Below the pieces are notes generated by a model that searched no databases, was not told the origin of the DNA, and saw nothing but the letters and a program-made list of their open reading frames with translations. A DNA stretch of 52,212 nt, from assembly GCA_021791815.1 (NCBI GenBank), contig JAJYVV010000003.1, forward strand, positions 1 to 52,212, read 5' to 3'. The stretch comes from Bacillota bacterium. GTDB taxonomy: Bacteria; Bacillota; Sulfobacillia; RBS10-35; JAJYVN01. Shown piece by piece: positions 10,391 to 19,741 of the stretch; position 1 is the first letter of the stretch, and every line of letters begins with the position of its first letter. The position numbers were made by a program, and so were the translations under genes.

Positions 10391-10780
10391 GTGGGCGAGC
10401 CCAGGCGCGAGATCCGGACCCCCGACGCGCCGCTGCCCGGAGGCGGCTACTCGCAGGCGATTCGGCGCGGCAACATCGTCTACACCGCGGGGCTCGGTCC
10501 GCACGACCCCGCGACGCGGCAGGTCGTCGGCGACGACATCGCGGCGCAGACCCGCCAGACGCTGCGCAACCTCGAGGCGGTGCTGGCGGCGGCCGGCGCG
10601 GGCCTTGGCGACGTGGTCAAGGTGACGGTCCACCTGCAGCACCTGGGGCGCGACTTCGCCGCCTTCGACCGCGCGTACCGCGAGGTGATGCCGGAGCCGC
10701 GCCCCGCGCGAACCACGGTGGGGTCGCAGCTCGCCGCGATCCTCGTCGAGATCGACATGATGGCCGTGTTGCCTGGATAG
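10391..10780 (+). CDS. RidA family protein (enamine/imine deaminase)
   Basis: 129 aa: IRTPDAPLPGGGYSQAIRRGNIVYTAGLGPHDPATRQVVGDDIAAQTRQTLRNLEAVLAAAGAGLGDVVKVTVHLQHL...EPRPARTTVGSQL. Confidence 0.93.
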   Translation: MGEPRREIRTPDAPLPGGGYSQAIRRGNIVYTAGLGPHDPATRQVVGDDIAAQTRQTLRNLEAVLAAAGAGLGDVVKVTVHLQHLGRDFAAFDRAYREVMPEPRPARTTVGSQLAAILVEIDMMAVLPG

Positions 10781-10783
10781 GTC

Positions 10784-10816
10784 GCATGGGCGGCGCCCGC
10801 CGGGCGCCGCCCATGC
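10784..10816. terminator. Strong GC hairpin between convergent genes (bidirectional terminator candidate)
   Basis: GCATGGGCGGCGCCC-gcc-GGGCGCCGCCCATGC: perfect 15-bp stem, 3-nt loop, immediately after the RidA stop; no clear U-tract. Confidence 0.7.
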
Positions 10817-10849
10817 GCAATCCGGACAGCGGGCGGAAGGGCGCGGCCC

Positions 10850-12205
10850 TCAGCATCGGATGCTCGACAGCGGCGCCGACTTCACGGTAGGGCTGCCCTG
10901 CTGGTCCTCCTGAATCCAGACGAGGCGGCCGCCGACGGGCTCCACGCTGCCCGCGCTCGTGGCCACCCCGGCCAGGGTGACGCCGGGCACGCTGCACCAG
11001 GACGTCGCGCCGGCCGGGAGCAGGTCGAGCGACTGGCCGGAGGATTCTCCGCCGATGACCGCGAGCAGGGCGCCGTCGGGCAGCACCTGCACGCCCTGCG
11101 GGGCCGGGCTCTGGCCGCCCGGCAGCGGCGGGAGCGTCACCGGCGTCCAGGTCGCGCCACCGTCCGTGGTCACGCGCACCGAGGGCATCGCGGTTCCCGC
11201 GCCGCGGCCCACGAGGAGCGCCTCCTGTGGGCCGACCGCCGCGATCTCGTTGAGATCGCAGCCGTTCGCCAGGTCCGCCGCGTTGCGGTCGTAGGCCTCG
11301 GTCCACGTGGCGCCACCGTCCGCGGAGCGCTCGATGGGCTGCGGGTGGTCGTTCATCGCGCACGAGCCGGTGGCGGTGGGCGCCGGGCCCCAGCGCAGGC
11401 AGGGCCCGCCGCTCGGGCAGGCCAGGGCGGCCGCCTGCCACGACGCGCCCCCCGCGGTGGCCTGCGTGAGCGCGAACGCGGGGGACCTGGAACTCGGCCC
11501 GCTGCCCGCCGCCGCAACCGGTCCGTAGATCGCCTGCACGGCGCCGCCGGACGTGACCGAGAAGCCGCCGAACCCGCCGGGGTCGAAACCCGTGGGCGGC
11601 GGCACCGCGTTCCATGTCTTCCCGCCGTCGGTCGTGTACGCGGCGGCGTGGTAGACCGGCGGCGCGCCGTACTGGACCTGGCCGACCTCCCACTCGGCGT
11701 ACACGGTGCCGGCGGCCGACGGATCGGGCACGGCGCTCTCGCAGGGCGGCGTCGGCGACGCCGTGCCCGTGACCGCGTACCCGACCTTGGTGAGGGCGGC
11801 GGGCACGCCGCTCGTGGATACGGAGGTCCAGGTCTGGCCGCCGTTCCGCGACACATCGACCGCGCCGGTGGCGCAGGCCGCGAGAACGCCCGGTTGGGCC
11901 GGGTCGGCGGCCGGGCCGACGATGTTGCGCTCGACCCAGAGCTGCGCCGTGGTGGGCAGCGCGCTCCAGGAAAGCGGCGCGGCGGCCGACGAGGAGGCGC
12001 TCCCCACCCCTGCGGTGGACGAGCCGGCGGCGGAGGATGAGCCGCCAGTGGGCGGCGCGGCGGTGCCGGTGGATCGGCCGCCGGCGGGCGCCGCCGGGGC
12101 CTGGCCGCACGCGGCCGCCAGGAGCGCGGCGGCGCAAAGGCCGGCGAGCGCGGCCGTGGCGGCCCTGGTGCGGCGGGGCGCGGTTGCTCGGGCGGTCGAC
12201 GTCAC
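10850..12205 (-). CDS. YCF48/BNR-repeat beta-propeller lipoprotein
   Basis: GTG start after AGGAGGGTCC; N-terminus VTSTARATAPRRTRAATAALAGLCAAALLAAACGQ (lipobox LAAC) and several NGGQTW/DGGATW Asp-box motifs. Confidence 0.8.
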   Translation of the reverse strand: MTSTARATAPRRTRAATAALAGLCAAALLAAACGQAPAAPAGGRSTGTAAPPTGGSSSAAGSSTAGVGSASSSAAAPLSWSALPTTAQLWVERNIVGPAADPAQPGVLAACATGAVDVSRNGGQTWTSVSTSGVPAALTKVGYAVTGTASPTPPCESAVPDPSAAGTVYAEWEVGQVQYGAPPVYHAAAYTTDGGKTWNAVPPPTGFDPGGFGGFSVTSGGAVQAIYGPVAAAGSGPSSRSPAFALTQATAGGASWQAAALACPSGGPCLRWGPAPTATGSCAMNDHPQPIERSADGGATWTEAYDRNAADLANGCDLNEIAAVGPQEALLVGRGAGTAMPSVRVTTDGGATWTPVTLPPLPGGQSPAPQGVQVLPDGALLAVIGGESSGQSLDLLPAGATSWCSVPGVTLAGVATSAGSVEPVGGRLVWIQEDQQGSPTVKSAPLSSIRC

Positions 12206-12327
12206 GATGGACCCTCCTGTTCCGGTCGGGGGGCGCCGTGCGTCGCCGCCCGGGGTTGTCAGACGGCCGCCCGCCTGTGGCGGTTCCCGGGGGCTGCTGG
12301 CAGGGCGCCTGCGCGTCCCCGGGAGCG

Positions 12328-13791
12328 CTACACCGCCGGCGCATCCCGCCCGGCGCGCAGCCCGGCCGCCATGGCGAGCCCCGCGGCGCCGACGGCGGCG
12401 ACCAGCGCGATCACGTCGTGGAAGCCTCCTGCCGCCGGTCCGCCCGACCGCTCCCGTACCTCGAAGAGGGTCATGACCAAAGCGATGCCGACCGCGCCGG
12501 CGGCGCGGTCGACGATGTTGAACAGCGTGTTGCCGTCGGGGACGCGCTCCGGTGGGAGCTCCCCGATCAGGCGGCCCAGCATGGGCTGGATCACCAGGCC
12601 GATGGCGAAGCCGCGGCCGGCGAGGAGCAGACCGAGGACCGACACAGCCGTCGACGTCGTGACCCAAAGCATGCCGCACGTGGCCGCCGTGAGGATCGCC
12701 ATGCCCAGGACCGCGGTGCGGCGGACGCCCCACCTCCGCGGAAGGGTGTTCCCGAGGATGCTGCCCACACCCGTCGTGATGCCCTGGGGAAACAGCGCGA
12801 GGCCGGCGGTGAGCGCCGTCCGGCCCTGGAACTCCTGCATGAAGGCCGGAGTGACGACGATCAGCGCGAAGGTCACCACGGACACGGTGGCGACCAGTCC
12901 CATGGCCAGGGCGCCCTGGGCGGTGCGCACCAGGGCCGTGTCCACGATCGGATGGGCGGTTCGCCCGGCCCATCCGGCGTAGGCCAGGAGCCCGCCGGCT
13001 CCGCCCGCCCAGAACGGCCATACGGACGGCGCCAGCCAGCCCCGGGCCAGGCCCGCCGAGGCGCCGTACGTGACGAGCGCGAGGCCGCCGCCGAGGAGGG
13101 CGAATCCCGGGAGGTCGAACGCGCCGCGGGCGCCGGGGCGCACGGGCTCGACGGCGGCCGGGAGCCGCGCCGCGCCCAAGACGGCGACCGCGCCGACGGG
13201 GACGTTGACCAGGAACACGGCCGGCCACCCCGCCGCATGCAGGAGGACGCCGCCGAGCGCCGGGGCGACGGCGGGCGCCAGGAACAGGACCATGCCGGCG
13301 ACGGCCGGCAGGCGCGCCGAGCCGCGGCCCGTGCCGAACAGCATGTTCATCGCCAGCGGCACCAGCGGCGCCCCGAAGGCGCCCTGCGCGACGCGCGCGG
13401 CGCAGAGGGCGCCGAGGGTGCGTGAGGCCGCGCACAGGGCGGACGAGACCGTGAACGCGGCCAGGCTATAGACGTAGAGGCGCCGGGTGCCGAAGCGCTT
13501 GGCGAGGTCCGCGGAGGCGGCGAGGGCGATGGCCAGGGCGAGCAGGTAGGCGCTGACCACCCACTGGGCCGCGCCGAGCGGCCCGTGCAGCGACCGGGCG
13601 ATGCTCGGCAGCGCGACGTTGACGATGCTGCTGTCGATCATGCTCATGAACGGTCCGGCCAGGAGCCCGACCTGCAGCAGGAAGCCCAGGCGCTCGGACG
13701 CCGGGTCGCCCGCGGGCACGGCCATCCCTCCTGTGCGGCTGCGCGGGTCCGGGGCGGGCTGCGCCGGAACGTTGGGTAGCCGATCAGTCAA
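12328..13791 (-). CDS. MFS transporter, DHA2 (EmrB/QacA) type
   Basis: 487 aa: GPFMSMIDSSIVNVALPSIARSLHGPLGAAQWVVSAYLLALAIALAASADLAKRFGTRRLYVYSLAAFTVSSALCAASRTLGALCAARVAQG; many hydrophobic helices. Start may be internal (MAVPAGDP...). Confidence 0.88.
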   Translation of the reverse strand: MTDRLPNVPAQPAPDPRSRTGGMAVPAGDPASERLGFLLQVGLLAGPFMSMIDSSIVNVALPSIARSLHGPLGAAQWVVSAYLLALAIALAASADLAKRFGTRRLYVYSLAAFTVSSALCAASRTLGALCAARVAQGAFGAPLVPLAMNMLFGTGRGSARLPAVAGMVLFLAPAVAPALGGVLLHAAGWPAVFLVNVPVGAVAVLGAARLPAAVEPVRPGARGAFDLPGFALLGGGLALVTYGASAGLARGWLAPSVWPFWAGGAGGLLAYAGWAGRTAHPIVDTALVRTAQGALAMGLVATVSVVTFALIVVTPAFMQEFQGRTALTAGLALFPQGITTGVGSILGNTLPRRWGVRRTAVLGMAILTAATCGMLWVTTSTAVSVLGLLLAGRGFAIGLVIQPMLGRLIGELPPERVPDGNTLFNIVDRAAGAVGIALVMTLFEVRERSGGPAAGGFHDVIALVAAVGAAGLAMAAGLRAGRDAPAV

Positions 13792-13896
13792 CGCATGGGG
13801 TCACGGTTCCGGCTCGGTCGATAGCCGGCCGGCCCACCGCCGGGTCGATACCTCGGGAGGGCAAGCCGCGCGGGGGCACCGCCTTGACCCACGGCC

Positions 13897-14595
13897 TCAG
13901 GCGGGAGGGGCCGGCTCGCCGGACCCGGGGCCCCGTGGGGGATCATCGGGAGGTCCCGGCGCCGGGGGCCGCAGGAACAGGGCGATCACGCTCTCGGCGG
14001 TCGGCACCGCCGACCACAGCGAGGGGCTGGCGGCGGCGACGGCGATCCCCTGCATGCACATCGCGAGCAGGATCACCAGATGCCGCGGGGCCCCGGAGAC
14101 GAGGTCCCCCCCCTCTGCGCCCTGGGCGACGAGCGCGGTGAGGAGCCGTTCCGAGTCGGCCACGAGGGCCGCGGCCTGGCGGCGGGCCTCTTCGGGCACC
14201 GCGTCGCTCATCAGGGCCTGAAGGACGACCATGAACGTGTGCGGGCTCGACGCCAGCCCGGCGGTCTGCTGCTCGATGAGCCACCGCAGGCGGCCGGAGG
14301 GCGGGCCGGGCCGGTCGATCGCCGCGCGGAGGAGCGCGACGGCGCCGCGGGCCGCCCCGTCCACCAGGGTGGCGAAGACGGCCTCCTTGCTGGGGAAGTA
14401 GTGGTAGAGCAGCCCCTTGCTCATCCCGGCCGCCTCAGCGAGGTCCTCGATGCGCGTGCCCACGTATCCGTTGCGCGCAAACACCCGCGCCGCGGCCTGC
14501 AGAATGGCGGATCGGCGTTCGGCGCGGATCGCCTCGTTGGCCGCCTCGTTGCGCGGCGCGGACGCCACCTCCTTGACCGACCGTATGGTCAACAT
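13897..14595 (-). CDS. TetR/AcrR family transcriptional regulator
   Basis: RRSAILQAAARVFARNGYVGTRIEDLAEAAGMSKGLLYHYFPSKEAVFATLVDG HTH; directly upstream of the MFS gene, same strand. Confidence 0.9.
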   Translation of the reverse strand: MLTIRSVKEVASAPRNEAANEAIRAERRSAILQAAARVFARNGYVGTRIEDLAEAAGMSKGLLYHYFPSKEAVFATLVDGAARGAVALLRAAIDRPGPPSGRLRWLIEQQTAGLASSPHTFMVVLQALMSDAVPEEARRQAAALVADSERLLTALVAQGAEGGDLVSGAPRHLVILLAMCMQGIAVAAASPSLWSAVPTAESVIALFLRPPAPGPPDDPPRGPGSGEPAPPA

Positions 14596-14598
14596 ACG
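14573..14598. promoter_or_regulatory. Overlapping palindromes, putative TetR operator
   Basis: TTGACC-gaccgtat-GGTCAA (14573-14592) and CGTATG-gtcaa-CATACG (14582-14598), overlapping the annotated tetR start codon. Confidence 0.55.
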
Positions 14599-14753
14599 TG
14601 CCGGGCCGCGGGGACGTCAAGGCGCGTGCCGCCGCCCGGGCAGCGGCTTCTGGGCCGTTGGCATGGCGTGGCGCAGGGCCCCCTGTCGCAGGGCGCGAAC
14701 TTCCTGTCGCGGCAGCCGGCCGGCTCGTTGGGGGTCCAGGGGAGGAGGCCGCG

Positions 14754-15254
14754 GTGGGCGTCTTCGATCGGATGCGCGGCCTGGCCCGCGAGGTCCGACA
14801 GCTTCAGGGCGGCGTGGACAAGGCGCTGAAGCGTTCCGCCTTGCGGGCCCAGGTGGGCGAACAGGAGGCCGCGGTCCGCGAGGCGCTCGTCCAGATCGGG
14901 GAGATCTCCTGGCGCGCGTACGAGGCCGGAGCGCCCGTTCCCGAGGGTGCGGAGGTCCCCATGCGTGCCCTGGATGCGGCCCGCGCGGAGCTCTCCCGCC
15001 TCGAAGACGAGATCCGCGCCCTGGAGGCATCCGAACCGGGCCCGGGGGCCGCCTGCCCGCACTGCGGCGCGTCCACGACGGCGGGCCAACGGTTCTGCAT
15101 GCGGTGCGGCTGGTCTTTGGGGGACGCATCCGCCACCGTCGCTCCCGCGCCGCGGCACTGCGGGTCGTGCGGCGCGTCCCTCACGCCGCAGGATGCCTTC
15201 TGCGGGTCCTGCGGCGCGGCCGCGGCTCTCCGGGCGGGCCAGGGCGGGGGCTGA
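14754..15254 (+). CDS. Zinc-ribbon protein with coiled-coil N-terminus
   Basis: GGAGGAGG then GTG; CPHCGASTTAGQRFCMRCGWSLG and CGSCGASLTPQDAFCGSCGAAA (two CxxC...CxxC zinc ribbons). Confidence 0.75.
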   Translation: MGVFDRMRGLAREVRQLQGGVDKALKRSALRAQVGEQEAAVREALVQIGEISWRAYEAGAPVPEGAEVPMRALDAARAELSRLEDEIRALEASEPGPGAACPHCGASTTAGQRFCMRCGWSLGDASATVAPAPRHCGSCGASLTPQDAFCGSCGAAAALRAGQGGG

Positions 15255-15328
15255 AGCTCGCGAGGCCCGCGGCCCCCAGGGCTCCCGCACGGGGAGGCGT
15301 GCAGGCAGTGTCGGCCGCGGGCGGTGGG

Positions 15329-16213
15329 ATGCGCGAGTGTGCGCGATGCGGCACGGGCATGCCCCGGAACGCCGCCTTCTGCCCATCCTGCGGCTGGCGC
15401 AACGCGCCGACCCGCCTTGGCATCCTCGATGCCCGCTGGTGGCGCATCCTCGGCGGCGGTTACATCCTCTTCGTCATCGTCAGCCACGTCGTCCGTTGGA
15501 CCGGCATCCTGAACCTGGTCCCGACCGAACTGCTCCTCGGGAGCTTCCTCGTGCCCGTGTCCTTCGTTTACTTCCTGTATGAGAATGGCACGTTCGCCCA
15601 GATGCCGGCCACGGCGGTGGCGGGCGCCTTCGTCCTGGGCGGCGTCCTGGGGGTCTCGGCGGCCGGCATCCTCGAGGCCGGTTTCGGGCAAGTCGTGCTG
15701 GTGGGCTTCATCGAAGAAGCCGCCAAGATCCTCGGCGTCATCTGGTGGCTCGGAAGCGCCGAACTGCGGGGCGAAGGCGGGGGCATCGTGCTCGGCGCGG
15801 CCGCGGGGATGGGCTTTTCCGCGTTGGAGACGATGGGCTACGGCCTATCGTCCCTGCTGACGCCGAACGGGTTCGATCCGTCCTCCATGGTCTCCGAACT
15901 CATGGCCCGCGGCGTCCTGAGCCCCCTCGGCCACGGAACCTGGACGGCGATCCTGGCGGGAACGATGTGGCGCGAGAAGGCGGCCGGACGCTCGCCCTTC
16001 GGCCGCCCCGTGCTCAAGGCCTACGTCACCGTGGCCGTGCTCCATGGCCTGTGGGACCTGGCGGACTCGTCCCCGGCCCTCTCCCGGCTCAGCATCCATC
16101 TGCCGTTCGTGCAGTTGCCGGTCAGTTCGCTGCTCATCGGGGGCGTGGGCCTGTATATCCTCCGGGGCATGGTGCTCCGCAGCCGCCGCGGGCCGGATCC
16201 CGTCGCGGCGTGA
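15329..16213 (+). CDS. PrsW-family intramembrane metalloprotease with N-terminal zinc ribbon
   Basis: MRECARCGTGMPRNAAFCPSCGWRNAP ribbon followed by multi-TM segment with GFIEEAAKILGV, GMGFSALETMGY, SPLGHGTWTAILAG, VLHGLWDLAD. Confidence 0.82.
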   Translation: MRECARCGTGMPRNAAFCPSCGWRNAPTRLGILDARWWRILGGGYILFVIVSHVVRWTGILNLVPTELLLGSFLVPVSFVYFLYENGTFAQMPATAVAGAFVLGGVLGVSAAGILEAGFGQVVLVGFIEEAAKILGVIWWLGSAELRGEGGGIVLGAAAGMGFSALETMGYGLSSLLTPNGFDPSSMVSELMARGVLSPLGHGTWTAILAGTMWREKAAGRSPFGRPVLKAYVTVAVLHGLWDLADSSPALSRLSIHLPFVQLPVSSLLIGGVGLYILRGMVLRSRRGPDPVAA

Positions 16214-16389
16214 CCTCCTGGGGCCCGCGGGGTCGCTGGGCGGGCAGCACGAGCGGTTCGCCGAGCCGGTGGACCCAGGGCGGGCTGTCGGGTCCGGGTG
16301 CGGCCCGCAGGGCGGCGTCCGCAGTCCAGTACGCCGCAGGAACGCGGCGTCGTACAGGGTGGGCAGGCGCCCCCGGTCGGCGACGGCCG

Positions 16390-17112
16390 ATGCCCGGTCC
16401 ACGGAGTCCTCATCCGTCACGAACAGGAGGGGTAGCTTCCGAAAGTTCCGCCACGCCTCCGCCGCTTCATCCTCCGTTCGCAGGCCCTCGCGGGCGCGGC
16501 GCCGGATCGCCGGCCCGATCTCCGCCCAAGCGAAGGCCGGCAGGACGTTCGCGAGGTGCGTATCCGGCTCGGGGACGGCGAGTTTGCTCAGGACGCTACC
16601 GTCGATGCACGGCGTGCGATCGTGGGCGCCGACGGCGTGGCGCACGGCCCCCGGGGTCCGGGAGCGCCAGCAGCCTTCGCGGTTGGATGCGGAGAGCAGG
16701 CGGGCGACGAAGCGCCCCTCGCCGTCCGTCAGGAAGTCGGCGTGCGGCGGGGAGAAGCGCGGGTGGACCAGGGTGAAGACGAACCGCCCCCCCGGCCGGA
16801 GCACGCGCCGCACGGCGCCGTAGGTGGCCGTAAGGTCCGGAATGCCCATGGGCGCCAGGTTGCTGTAGACCGCGTCGAAGCTCTCTTCGCCGCAGATGCG
16901 CAGGTCCGGCGGGTCGCCCTCGGCGTACTCCACCCCGATGGCCAGCAACTCGACCCGCAACCGAGGTGGAGGATCCGCCGGCCCCGCACTTCACCCATCG
17001 CTCCGAGCCGGTACCGCGTCACAAGCCCGTGCACTGTGGCGGCGCTTCCGTCGTCGGCGCCCAGGCACGCCGCGTACCGGAGCGCGAAGGAGTCGTAGAC
17101 GGCGGTGGACAT
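16390..17112 (-). pseudogene. Decayed class I SAM-dependent methyltransferase
   Basis: MSTAVYDSFALRYAACLGADDGSAATVHGLVTRYRLGAMGEVRGRRILHLGCGS stops matching the family near 16955 and resumes in another frame as RVELLAIGVEYAEGDPPDLRICGEESFDAVYSNLAPMGIPDLTATYGAVRRVLRPGGRFVFTLVHPRFSPP; the segment after motif I is missing. Confidence 0.72.
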
Positions 17113-17386
17113 GCCCGCGATGGACGGTTCGGGGCCGGCCGGGGTACCCCCTTGCGGGTCCGGGGCACCCGCCCCGCGGGCGCCCCGGCGGCGCCGGCCG
17201 TCCGGCAGTCCATACAACCCCGTTGGGGCCCCCCTCGGCGACCCGTCCGGCGCGCCGCGCGACGATGCGGTCGGCCGCCCGCTTGGGGGAAAGGCGGGGG
17301 CAGATCAGCGTCCTCCCCCGCCACCCGCGCAAGCCGCGCCTCCGGTGGACGACGACCGCCGCACCCGCCGTCACGGCCGAACCCCG

Positions 17387-18625
17387 CTATCCCCCTTGTC
17401 CAGCACGGGGCCCGGCTCCCGCCTCCGGGGTCCCGCCCGGTTCCGCGCCCGACCCCTCCTCCCCGCCGTAGTGGGCCGCGACGGCGCGGAACGCCTCCTT
17501 CGGTTCCCAGGGCATGTCGGGGTACGTCGTGCCGTGCCCCCGCGCAAAGGTCTTGACGAGGCCCATCCCGGACATGTCCAGGTCGTACAGCGGGTCTTCG
17601 CTGTATTTCGAGGACCACCCATCCACGAAGCTCGAGACGAACGCGCCGTCGATCCCGGCGCCGTCCAGGATCCGCAGCGTCTCCACCAGTTCGCGCGCCT
17701 GTAAGCCCTCGTCGCGGATGTATGCGCCCTTGAGGCGTACCCGGAAAAGGCGGCCGATCAGGCGGAGGTGGTGCAGGACCACCGTGCGTTGCTCCAGCAC
17801 GCCGAAGCCCAGCGCCCCCGAACTGTCCGCGCCCCGATAGGTGCGCATCCCGAACTCGGTCACGGCGACCGGCTTGCCGGTGGCGAGGAGGGGCTGCAGC
17901 ATCTGCACGTACCGGTCCTTGATACGCGCATCTCGGTAGTGGTCGATGCCCACGATGTCGAAGGGCGCCCAGTCGACGGCCTCGAAGGCAAGGGACGCAT
18001 GGGTCAGGGGACCGCCGAAGACCGCGCGGGCGGCGGCGGCCGCCCGGCCAAGGAAGGCGTTCAAGGGCCCGTTGTGCGTGCCGGCCTTCAGCCGCTCGCG
18101 GGCGGTCGGGGTCCCGAAGCGTTCCTCGATGCTGCGGCCGGGTACGATGCCCCGCATGAACAGGGTCAGCTCCGTGCCCAGGATGAACGTCACCCTGTCG
18201 GGGTGCCGGCGGCGCAGGGTCTCGGCGGCGGCCGCCGCCGAGAGAAGGGCCTGAAGCGTCTGCTCCGCCGGCCGCTCCCAGATGGTGGGGGAGTACCACA
18301 CCTCCAGGCCGAGGCCCAAGCCGATCTCCGCCACGGCCGCCAGCCGGTCGAGGTGGGAGCCCGTCACCCGGACGGCGTTGCAGTGCAGGTCGTCGCGGAT
18401 GATCTGCAGCTCCCGGTGGGCCACGGCCAGGTCGAGCCTCGGCCTCGAGTCGACGTGCCACAGCAGCCCGGACAAGACGGTCCCCGAATCATAGACCACG
18501 CCGCGCCGCTGCACCGGCCTCGCCCCTTCCGCGAAGGGGGCGGCGGCGGCGGCATCCCGCCCCCGGCCCATGCCGTCCCGGCCGAACCCAGCACCACAGG
18601 ATCGGGCGCGCGGCGCCACGGGCAT
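17387..18625 (-). CDS. TIM-barrel glycoside-hydrolase-like protein (family often labelled 'abortive infection protein' in actinobacteria)
   Basis: GVVYDSGTVLSGLLWHVDSRPRLDLAVAHRELQIIRDDLHCNAVRVTGSHLDRLAAVAEIGLGLGLEVWYSPTIW...FDIVGIDHYRDARIKDRY...GKPVAVTEFGMRTYRGAD...YPDMPWEPKEAFRAVAAHY; true start probably downstream of 18625. Confidence 0.7.
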   Translation of the reverse strand: MPVAPRARSCGAGFGRDGMGRGRDAAAAAPFAEGARPVQRRGVVYDSGTVLSGLLWHVDSRPRLDLAVAHRELQIIRDDLHCNAVRVTGSHLDRLAAVAEIGLGLGLEVWYSPTIWERPAEQTLQALLSAAAAAETLRRRHPDRVTFILGTELTLFMRGIVPGRSIEERFGTPTARERLKAGTHNGPLNAFLGRAAAAARAVFGGPLTHASLAFEAVDWAPFDIVGIDHYRDARIKDRYVQMLQPLLATGKPVAVTEFGMRTYRGADSSGALGFGVLEQRTVVLHHLRLIGRLFRVRLKGAYIRDEGLQARELVETLRILDGAGIDGAFVSSFVDGWSSKYSEDPLYDLDMSGMGLVKTFARGHGTTYPDMPWEPKEAFRAVAAHYGGEEGSGAEPGGTPEAGAGPRAGQGG

Positions 18626-18736
18626 CGCCGCCGCAGCGGCTTGGACGGCCGGATGGCCAACCGGAACCGTCCCGCCCGACCCGGGCGGAAGAAGCAGGCG
18701 AGGCCTTGCGGTGCGCCCAGGGTCGAACCATGATCG

Positions 18737-19741
18737 TCAGAGCTCCGCCGGATCCAGGGTGACATGCTCGATGCGGGTCCTCCGATGCGAATAGGCAAGG
18801 TGCACACGGCCGTCCCCGCCCTCGATGATCGCCGGATACGAGAACTCGCCGTCCCCCGCGGCGAGAACGATGGGCGGCCCCCAGTTCCGGCCGCGATCCT
18901 CGGACACACGCAGCGCCAGCGGCGAGCGGGCGCTCTCGGTGGGGTTGTGCGCGAGGAGCAGGCGCCCGTCGGACAGGACCTGGGCATCGATCCCCGTGTC
19001 GGGATTGGGCAGGTCGGTGGGTTCGGCCTCGCTCCACGTACGGCCTCCGTCCGCAGAGCACGAGCGCCAGATGCGGCGGTCGCCGGTGCGCAGATACATC
19101 TGCATTTCCCCATCAGGCCAGGCGGCCAGCGCCGGCTGAATCGCGCCGCTGCACCCTTGTGGCACGGCGATGGCCTGTCCATAGCGCCAGGTCCCGCCGC
19201 CCGCGGGGCGTGTTCCCAGCCAACTCCGGCGCTCCAGGTCGCTGTATGCGCCGATCGCCAACTCGCCGTTCGGCCGCACGAGGGGCTTGTTCTTGACCAG
19301 GAAGCTGCGCTGGTCGCGCAGGGATTGCTCCTGGCTCCAGGTCCAGCCGCCGTCCCGGGACTGGACGATGTAGCTGAAGCTGTCGTGCCCGCGCGCCCTG
19401 CCCTCGAAGTTGCCCTCCGGCCGCTCGACGCGCGTGAAGAAGAGCTCGATCCGTTCCTCGCCGTCGGGTCCGGTATGCGCGCAGAGGGCCGCGTTGCCGT
19501 ACGCGCGCGGGTCGTTCATGCCCGCGACGGCGCGCACGTCCTGCCATTGCGCCGCCCCGGCGGGCCGCCGCGCGAAGAGGATCACGCCGTTGCCGCCCTT
19601 GTGGTCCGCCCCGGCGAACCACGCGCAGATCAGCTCGCCGTTGCCGCGCTCGGCGATGGTCGCGCCGTGCGCGGACGAGTAGCCGGGCAGCCGGTCGAAG
19701 ATGAAGCAGCGGTCGACGGGCACGCCCTCACCCCGTCCCAC
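18737..19741 (-). CDS. Sialidase-fold (BNR repeat) family protein
   Basis: 334 aa: SAHGATIAERGNGELICAWFAGADHKGGNGVILFARRPAGAAQWQDVRAVAGM, QSRDGGWTWSQE, SADGGRTWSEAEPTDLPNPDTGIDAQVLSDGRLLLAHNPT, SEDRGRNWGPP. Confidence 0.85.
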   Translation of the reverse strand: MGRGEGVPVDRCFIFDRLPGYSSAHGATIAERGNGELICAWFAGADHKGGNGVILFARRPAGAAQWQDVRAVAGMNDPRAYGNAALCAHTGPDGEERIELFFTRVERPEGNFEGRARGHDSFSYIVQSRDGGWTWSQEQSLRDQRSFLVKNKPLVRPNGELAIGAYSDLERRSWLGTRPAGGGTWRYGQAIAVPQGCSGAIQPALAAWPDGEMQMYLRTGDRRIWRSCSADGGRTWSEAEPTDLPNPDTGIDAQVLSDGRLLLAHNPTESARSPLALRVSEDRGRNWGPPIVLAAGDGEFSYPAIIEGGDGRVHLAYSHRRTRIEHVTLDPAEL

